A stretch of DNA of 64,000 nucleotides from Streptomyces orinoci. Lineage in GTDB: Bacteria > Actinomycetota > Actinomycetes > Streptomycetales > Streptomycetaceae. The position numbers and the translations under genes are program-made. The notes under the pieces were generated by a model. That model saw only the letters and a list, made by a program, of their open reading frames with translations, was not told the DNA's origin and did no database searches. Below are positions 59,007 through 64,000 of the stretch, piece after piece; position 1 is the first letter of the stretch; every line of letters begins with the position of its first letter. The stretch lies in the NCBI RefSeq assembly GCF_003121295.1, contig NZ_PHNC01000038.1, positions 1-64,000 of the forward strand, read 5' to 3'.

Positions 59007-59780
59007 GTGCCCAAGGCAGACGGAAACGCGCCCGACAGGCGGTCGCTCCATGAGCGCATCGCGGCGGACCTCAGGGACGAGATCATGTCCGGCGAGCTTC
59101 CCCCGGGCGGCAACCTTCCCTCCACCCAGCAGCTCAGGGACCGCTTCAACGCCTCCAACGCCACGGTGCAGAAGGCCCTGCAGGTGCTCAAGGCGGAGGG
59201 TCTGGTGGTGGGGCGGCCCGGTTCCGCCGTCACGGTCCGGGCGCACCGCCAGCACACCTTCCGGCCCGAATCGCTGATCGGGCCCGCCGCGCCGGGGGAT
59301 CCCGCCCGCTGGCTCCAGGAGGCGCTGCGGCGCGGGCTTCAGGCCCGCAGCAGGCTGCTGGAGGTGGGCGAGGTACGGCCGCCGGCCGATGTGGCGGCCG
59401 CGATGAACATCGCCCGCAGCGCCACCGCCCTCAGACGCTCGCAGATCACGCTGTTCGACGAGGAGCCGGTGGAACTGGTCGAGTCCTTCTACCCGTTGGA
59501 CATCGTCCGGGGCACCGCCATCATGGAGCGCCGCCGGATCCGGGGCGGAACGCCCACCCTGCTGGCCGAGTTGGGCTATCCCCCGCGCCGCTGTGTGGAC
59601 CGGGTCACCGCCCGGATGGCCACCCAGGAGCAGTACGCCGCCCTGGAGATGCCCACCGATCTTCCGGTGCTGCGTACCTTCCGGGTGGTCTACTCCGACG
59701 GTGAACGGCCGGTGGAGGTCTCGGTGATGGCCAAGGCGGGCCATCTGAGCGAGCTGGAGTACGGCCTCTCGCCCAGCTGA
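59007..59780 (+). CDS. GntR family regulator (HutC/UTRA subfamily)
   Basis: A 257-residue regulator. The winged helix is SLHERIAADLRDEIMSGELP then LPSTQQLRDRFNASNATVQKALQVLKAEGLV, and the UTRA domain contains ARSATALRRSQITLFDEEPVELVESFYPLDI. The GTG at 59007 follows AAAGGTCGG. It is convergent with a secreted lipase gene and divergent from DUF402; neither link to a ligand is clear. Confidence 0.88.
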   Translation: MPKADGNAPDRRSLHERIAADLRDEIMSGELPPGGNLPSTQQLRDRFNASNATVQKALQVLKAEGLVVGRPGSAVTVRAHRQHTFRPESLIGPAAPGDPARWLQEALRRGLQARSRLLEVGEVRPPADVAAAMNIARSATALRRSQITLFDEEPVELVESFYPLDIVRGTAIMERRRIRGGTPTLLAELGYPPRRCVDRVTARMATQEQYAALEMPTDLPVLRTFRVVYSDGERPVEVSVMAKAGHLSELEYGLSPS

Positions 59781-59794
59781 CCCGCCCGGTGCCG

Positions 59795-60676
59795 TCAACT
59801 CACCGCGGACAGGCAGTTGGTGGGGGTGGCATGCCCGGGGTCGAGGGCGTTGGCCACCTCATGGGCGACGATGCGGTCGGTGGTGCCGATGGTCACATGC
59901 TCGGAGAGGTCGATGGCGCAGAGGTCCTGGAGGACGATATTGCGTACATTCGGGCCGGAGAGGAACTGCTGCCGGTAGGGCGTGACGATCTCGTCGTAGC
60001 GGGTGACGATGGTGGTGTAGCGGACGCCGGGCACCGTGTCGGGGACCGAGTTCAGCTTCTTGAGGAAGGGCGAACCGAAGGCCTGGTCGGTGAGGCCGGG
60101 CGCCAGGTCGTGCACGGCCTGGCGGGCGCCGAGCAGGTCCATCAGGTTGACCAGGCCGGAGAGGCTGGTGCCATGGTTGCTGGGGGCGATTCCCACCAGT
60201 GAGTTCACCTTGGCGGCGCCGCCCAGGAAGTTGAGGTAGTAGCGCGGCATCAGACCGCCGCCCTGGGAGTGGCCGACCAGGTCCACCTTTCCGGTTCCGG
60301 TGGCGGAGCGGACCTTGTCGACGAAGTCCGAGAGCTGGTGCGAGGACCGCTCCACGGAGTTGAGGCCGTGGAAGAACGGCACTCCGGGCAGCTGACCGTA
60401 GTCCAGGGAGAAGACGCAGTAGCCGCGGTTGACCAGGTATGGGGCGAGCAGCAGCCAGTTGTCCACGGAATTGCCCGCCGTGCCATGGGCCAGGACCACC
60501 GGACGGGGATGGGCGGCCGACGGCTTGCAGGAGTAGTCATTCCAGCCGCTGCTGACAACCCTGGCGCGGGCGGAAGCGGCGTTGGCGGCGGGAGCGGCGG
60601 CGCCCAGGGCGAGGAGCAGGGCCAGGGCGGGCAGCAGGGAGAGAAGAGCGCGCAGGGCTCTCCCGGATTTGGGCAT
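59795..60676 (-). CDS. Secreted triacylglycerol-lipase-type alpha/beta hydrolase
   Basis: A 293-residue extracellular lipase (family I.7-like). Signal peptide MPKSGRALRALLSLLPALAL...ANA. The fold markers are PVVLAHGTAGNSVDNW (oxyanion), VDLVGHSQGGGLMPRYYL (G-H-S-Q-G nucleophile), VTRYDEIVTPY (catalytic Asp region) and EHVTIGTTDRIV (catalytic His). It ends 14 bp after the converging GntR stop. Confidence 0.9.
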   Translation of the reverse strand: MPKSGRALRALLSLLPALALLLALGAAAPAANAASARARVVSSGWNDYSCKPSAAHPRPVVLAHGTAGNSVDNWLLLAPYLVNRGYCVFSLDYGQLPGVPFFHGLNSVERSSHQLSDFVDKVRSATGTGKVDLVGHSQGGGLMPRYYLNFLGGAAKVNSLVGIAPSNHGTSLSGLVNLMDLLGARQAVHDLAPGLTDQAFGSPFLKKLNSVPDTVPGVRYTTIVTRYDEIVTPYRQQFLSGPNVRNIVLQDLCAIDLSEHVTIGTTDRIVAHEVANALDPGHATPTNCLSAVS

Positions 60677-60770
60677 GGGGGTACCTCGCAGGTGGGGGTG
60701 AGGGAGTGCGGGCACGGCGCGGCAGAAGCGGTAATGGGCTGGCCCGGCCCGGGAGTTGACGCGACATCAA

Positions 60771-60786
60771 CTTACGTGTCAGTAAG
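60771..60786. promoter_or_regulatory. Inverted repeat upstream of the lipase gene
   Basis: CTTAC (60771-60775) and GTAAG (60782-60786) flank six bases, about 95 bp upstream of the lipase start, in an AT-richer stretch. It could be an operator or a weak hairpin. Confidence 0.3.
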
Positions 60787-60855
60787 ATTGCGGGAAGGTT
60801 ACCGGCGCGTCAATAAGCGCGGCACACCTTTTCCGGCCACGCTTCCCGCCGGTTC

Positions 60856-61845
60856 TCAGGCCACGTCCAGGGTGGCCGCGGGGCCCACCGCGCCATTGCC
60901 GAAGCGGGCCCGGGCACGGTCCACCGCCGCCTCCACCCGGCGCGCCTTGTCATCGGCCTCGTCGAAGGTCAGCTGGTGGACGGCCAGTTCGGCGCCGCCC
61001 AGCCCCTCCGCGCGCAGCGCCACCGCGCGTACCCGGGCCCGTTGCAGGCCGAGCGCGTTGTGCAGGGCATAGGCGGTGGCGGTCAACACCGGGGTGTGGG
61101 CGGTGGGTTCGGTGAAGGTCCGGCTACGGGTGGTGGCCGAGCCATCGGCGTAGCGGACGGTGAGGGTCAGGCCGCGGGCCACCTGTCCGCTCTCCCTCAG
61201 CCGGGCGCCCAGGCCGTCGGCCAGCGCCAGCAGCGCCCGGCGGCGGTAGGCGGCGTCCAGCTCATCGGTGGTGAAGCGGTGTTCGGCACCCATGGAGCGA
61301 GCGCGGGCGTCGGGGGTGACCGGGGTGGGGTCGATGCCATGGGCGCGTTCCCAGATCCGGCGGCCCTGGGCCGCGCCCAGGATGCGCTGGAGGACGGCCG
61401 GTGGCGCGGCGGCGATCCGGCCCACGCTGTCCAGGCCGTAGGAGCACAGGGTACGGGCGGTGGCGGGGCCCACCCCGTACAGCGCGGCGGCCGGCTTGCG
61501 GGCCAGGAAGGCGGCCACTCGCTCCGGGTCGTCGGGCAGGGTGCGCACCGCTCCGGGCGGCCCGTCGTGGGCGGCCATCCGGGCCAGCATCGGGTTGGCG
61601 GCGACCCCGACGGTGCAGTCGGTCTCGTAACGGGCCAGCGCGCGCACCCTGAGCAGGGTGGCCAGCCCGGCCGGGTCATGGCCGAAGTAGCGGGTGGCGC
61701 CCCGGACGTCCAGCAGCGCGGCGTCCGGCGGCAGCGCCTGCACCACCGGGGTCACCTCGGTGAGCAGGGCGAGCAGCCCGTCATAGGTCTCCTCGGCGAG
61801 GGCGCCGCCGGAGACGGGGTGGAAGTGTGCGTAGAGAACGGTCAT
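60856..61845 (-). CDS. ImuB-like Y-family polymerase relative, probably inactive
   Basis: A 329-residue DinB-related protein with the thumb/little-finger parts (ALYGVGPATARTLCSYGLDSVGRIAA, RRIWERAHGIDPTPV). The catalytic motif hhHVDMDAFF is YAHFHPVSGG here, so the metal Asp is lost, and the S-I-D-E motif is P-P-D-A, so the catalytic Glu is lost too. It therefore cannot polymerise by the normal mechanism. That is the state of ImuB, which links DnaE2 to the sliding clamp in mutagenic repair. It overlaps dnaE2 by 4 bp. Confidence 0.85.
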   Translation of the reverse strand: MTVLYAHFHPVSGGALAEETYDGLLALLTEVTPVVQALPPDAALLDVRGATRYFGHDPAGLATLLRVRALARYETDCTVGVAANPMLARMAAHDGPPGAVRTLPDDPERVAAFLARKPAAALYGVGPATARTLCSYGLDSVGRIAAAPPAVLQRILGAAQGRRIWERAHGIDPTPVTPDARARSMGAEHRFTTDELDAAYRRRALLALADGLGARLRESGQVARGLTLTVRYADGSATTRSRTFTEPTAHTPVLTATAYALHNALGLQRARVRAVALRAEGLGGAELAVHQLTFDEADDKARRVEAAVDRARARFGNGAVGPAATLDVA

Positions 61846-64000
61846 CCCGCGCTCCCGGGGCTGGCGTGCCACAGCTTGCGCCCGGTGGCGGTTCCCTCGC
61901 CCGCGGGGCGCAGGTCCGCCCAGGGGTGCATGCGGTAGCCGGTGGGCAGGTTGATCCGGCGCTGTACGGCCGCGGCGGGCCCGGCGGTGGCTGCTCCGGC
62001 GGTGGCGGGCTCGGCGGCCGGTCCGGCCAGTACCGCGGCCACCGCCTCCAGGCCGCCGTGGCGCCGCAGTTCGGTGAGTTCGGCCAGGTTCCAGGCGGTC
62101 GCGCCGACCACGCTGAGGCTGCGCGGGCCGCGCCGCTGGAGCACTCCGCGCACCAGCAGCAGCCAGGAGTGGAAGACGGTGTGCGCACAGGCCTCGTGGG
62201 AGTCGTCGAAGAAGGCGCAGTCCACCAGGCCGGTGCCGTCGTCGAGGGTGGTGAAGACCACCCGCCGGCCGGAGCGGACCGGCGGCGTCTGGGTGGCCAC
62301 CTTGGCGCCCGCGACCAGGACGGTCTCGCCGTGCCGTAGCTCGCTCAGCCGCTTGGCGGGGATGGCGCCCAGCTCGGTGAGGAAGGCCCGGTGGTCGGAC
62401 ATCAGATGGCGGGAGGTGTCCATGCCCAGCACCTGGAGCTCGGCGCCCAGCCGTTCCCTGTCGTCCAGGTCGGGCAGGCCCAGCGGTTCGGCGCGGGCGC
62501 TGTCCACCAGGGTGGGCTGGGCGGGGCCGTGCTGGTGGTGGCGGTGCAGCTCGGCGATGTGCAGCAGCAGGTCCCGGCGGTTGGTGCCGAAGTCGTCCAA
62601 CGCCCCTACCCTGGCCAGGCGTTCGGCGACCGGACGGGAGGGATGGGCGCGCCGCCAGAGGTCGGCCAGCGAGGTGTAGGGGCGGCCCGCGGTGATGCGT
62701 GCGGCCTCGGCCTCGCTGATGCCGTGCACCTCGGAGAGGGCCAGCCGCAGCCCCCACTTCCCAGACACCAGTTCGATTCGATAGGCGGTGTCGGAGCGGT
62801 TGACGTCCAGCGGCAGGATCGGCACCCCGCGCCGCCGGGCGTCCGCCAGCAGCAGCCGCTTGGGGTACATCCCCGGGTCATGGGTGAGCAGCCCGGCGTA
62901 GAAGGCGGCCGGGTGGTGGGCCTTGAGCCAGGCCGACTGATAGGTGGGCACCGCGAAGGCCACCGCGTGCGCCTTGCAGAAGCCATAGCTGCCGAAGGCT
63001 TCGATGACCTCCCAGGTGCGGCGGGCCACTTGGGGGCTGTAGCCGCGCTCGGCGGTACGGGCCGCGAACCAGGCCCTTACCCGGCCCAGGAGTTCGGGGT
63101 TGGACAGCGCGCGCCGGGTCTCGTCGGCGAAGCCCCGGTCGCAGCCGGTCATGATGCGCAGGATCTCGATGATCTGCTCATGGAAGACCACCACGCCATA
63201 GGTCTCGCCCAGGGTCCCGGCCAGATCGGGGTGCGGCAGCCGGACGGGGGCCCTGCCGTGCCGGGCGGCGATGAACGGGCGCACCATGTCGGCGGCGACC
63301 GGGCCGGGCCGGAACAGCGAGATGTCCACCACCAGGTCATGGAAGGTCTCCGGCTGGAGGCGGCCGATCAGGTCGCGCTGGCCGGGCGATTCGATCTGGA
63401 AGCAGCCCAAGGTCTCGGTGGAGCGGATGAGTTCATAGGTGCGCCGGTCGCCGGGCGGTACATCGGCGGGGTCGTCCAGGTCGATCCGGCGGCCGGTGGC
63501 GCGCCGGATCTCGGCCACCGCGTGCGCCATCGCGGACTGGATGCGTACCCCCAGTACATCCAGTTTGAGCAGGCCCAGTTCCTCCACATCGTCCTTGTCG
63601 AACTGGGACATCGGAAAGCCCTCGGCACTGCTGGGCACGATGGGGGTGCGGGCGCGCAGGGTGGTGTCGGAGAGCAGGACGCCACAGGGGTGCATGGCGA
63701 TGCCGCGCGGCAGCCCGTCCAGCGCTTCCACCAGTTCCCACAGCCGGCCGTGCTCCTCCCGGGCCACGCCGCGCAGTTCGGGGAGTTCGGCCAGGGCGGC
63801 CCGGGCGTCCCGGGCCCGGATGTGCGGGAACGCCTTGGCCAGCCGGTCCACTTGGGCCGGTGGCATGCCCAGTGCGGCGCCCACATCGCGGATGGCGTGC
63901 CGCACCCGGTAGGTCTCGGGCATGGAGACGGTGGCCACCCGCCGGGCGCCGAAGCGGTCGAAGATCGCCCGGTAGACGTCCAGCCGGCGGGCGGACTCCA
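61842..64000 (-). CDS. dnaE2: DnaE2/ImuC error-prone DNA polymerase III alpha (5' end outside window)
   Basis: 719 codons of a C-family polymerase; the frame is open to the window end, where ESARRLDVYRAIFDRFG is the segment just after the catalytic P-D-I-D motif. Visible are the later palm and fingers (VVFHEQIIEILRIMTGCDRGFADETRR, CKAHAVAFAVPTYQSAWLKAHHPAAFYAGLL), the helix-hairpin-helix region and an OB fold (VLVAGAKVATQTPPVRSGRRVVFTTLDDGTG). The short C-terminus without a tau-binding tail and the coupled ImuB-like gene mark DnaE2, not replicative DnaE1. It carries out damage-induced mutagenic synthesis (established for mycobacteria). Confidence 0.88.
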   Translation of the reverse strand, partial: ESARRLDVYRAIFDRFGARRVATVSMPETYRVRHAIRDVGAALGMPPAQVDRLAKAFPHIRARDARAALAELPELRGVAREEHGRLWELVEALDGLPRGIAMHPCGVLLSDTTLRARTPIVPSSAEGFPMSQFDKDDVEELGLLKLDVLGVRIQSAMAHAVAEIRRATGRRIDLDDPADVPPGDRRTYELIRSTETLGCFQIESPGQRDLIGRLQPETFHDLVVDISLFRPGPVAADMVRPFIAARHGRAPVRLPHPDLAGTLGETYGVVVFHEQIIEILRIMTGCDRGFADETRRALSNPELLGRVRAWFAARTAERGYSPQVARRTWEVIEAFGSYGFCKAHAVAFAVPTYQSAWLKAHHPAAFYAGLLTHDPGMYPKRLLLADARRRGVPILPLDVNRSDTAYRIELVSGKWGLRLALSEVHGISEAEAARITAGRPYTSLADLWRRAHPSRPVAERLARVGALDDFGTNRRDLLLHIAELHRHHQHGPAQPTLVDSARAEPLGLPDLDDRERLGAELQVLGMDTSRHLMSDHRAFLTELGAIPAKRLSELRHGETVLVAGAKVATQTPPVRSGRRVVFTTLDDGTGLVDCAFFDDSHEACAHTVFHSWLLLVRGVLQRRGPRSLSVVGATAWNLAELTELRRHGGLEAVAAVLAGPAAEPATAGAATAGPAAAVQRRINLPTGYRMHPWADLRPAGEGTATGRKLWHASPGSAG

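Noticed and set aside
59007..59780. Start of the GntR gene at 58836
   Set aside because: The extra 57 residues are Arg/Gly/Pro-rich, lack a ribosome site, and the family starts near GTG 59007.
1..64000. CRISPR array
   Set aside because: No series of short identical repeats with unique spacers seen; the repeats found are few or tandem without spacers.

Overview
The window is high-GC DNA with dense, actinomycete-style genes, frequent GTG/TTG starts, strong AGGAGG-type ribosome binding sites and 4-bp overlaps. Two chaplin genes, SoxR with an Fe-S cluster motif, homogentisate dioxygenase, a vegetative-type tRNA-Leu and a DnaE2/ImuB-like pair point to Streptomyces or a close relative. From memory, the order chaplins, soxR, hmgA, dnaE2 resembles the S. 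coelicolor chpC/chpH to dnaE2 region, with local insertions and losses.

Layout. 1-4.7 kb: end of a RecD-like helicase, two conserved Streptomyces proteins, a long and a short chaplin, an M20 peptidase and tRNA-Leu(GAG). 4.7-7.9 kb: a compact lasso-peptide operon (precursor, cyclase, RRE protein, leader peptidase) with no ABC exporter. 7.9-19.5 kb: APC permease, TPR-like protein, DMT transporter, Nudix protein, a triple intergenic repeat, an MFS exporter plus oxidoreductase with divergent MarR, an MBL-fold hydrolase, TetR, an alpha/beta hydrolase and a zinc-ribbon-like protein. 19.5-25.6 kb: a decay corridor with a twice-broken oxidoreductase beside soxR, a MaoC gene reduced to its two ends, and an aldehyde dehydrogenase split by an IS200/IS605 element (tnpA plus tnpB) and then mostly lost.

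25.7-31 kb: hmgA with a GntR regulator, a Ser/Thr kinase and a secreted SGNH hydrolase. 31.1-41.3 kb: an exopolysaccharide-type cluster (membrane protein, CelD-like GNAT, two GT2 transferases, polysaccharide deacetylase, a 1182-residue flippase/polytopic membrane fusion, a GH39-like glycosidase, a GntR regulator). 41.4-44.3 kb: asnB and a double-GNAT protein. 44.4-48.5 kb: an XRE-TPR regulator diverging from a dehydrogenase/aminotransferase/Nudix operon; the block is bracketed by a GNAT gene and a second, truncated GNAT fragment. 48.8-52.1 kb: secreted and envelope proteins. 52.1-58.1 kb: an iron-box-preceded NIS siderophore operon whose gene content and order match the vibrioferrin pvsA-B-D-E set without the exporter. 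58.1-60.7 kb: DUF402, GntR and lipase genes. 60.9-64 kb: an ImuB-like Y-family protein and the start-truncated dnaE2.

The strongest leads are: the transporter-less lasso operon with a predicted Met-1 core; the vibrioferrin-like operon; the GNAT-bracketed sugar/cyclitol-type cassette; the IS200/IS605 insertion with an exactly readable target in a decaying region; related repeats sitting at convergent gene ends; and a four-copy decamer repeat upstream of the DUF402 gene.
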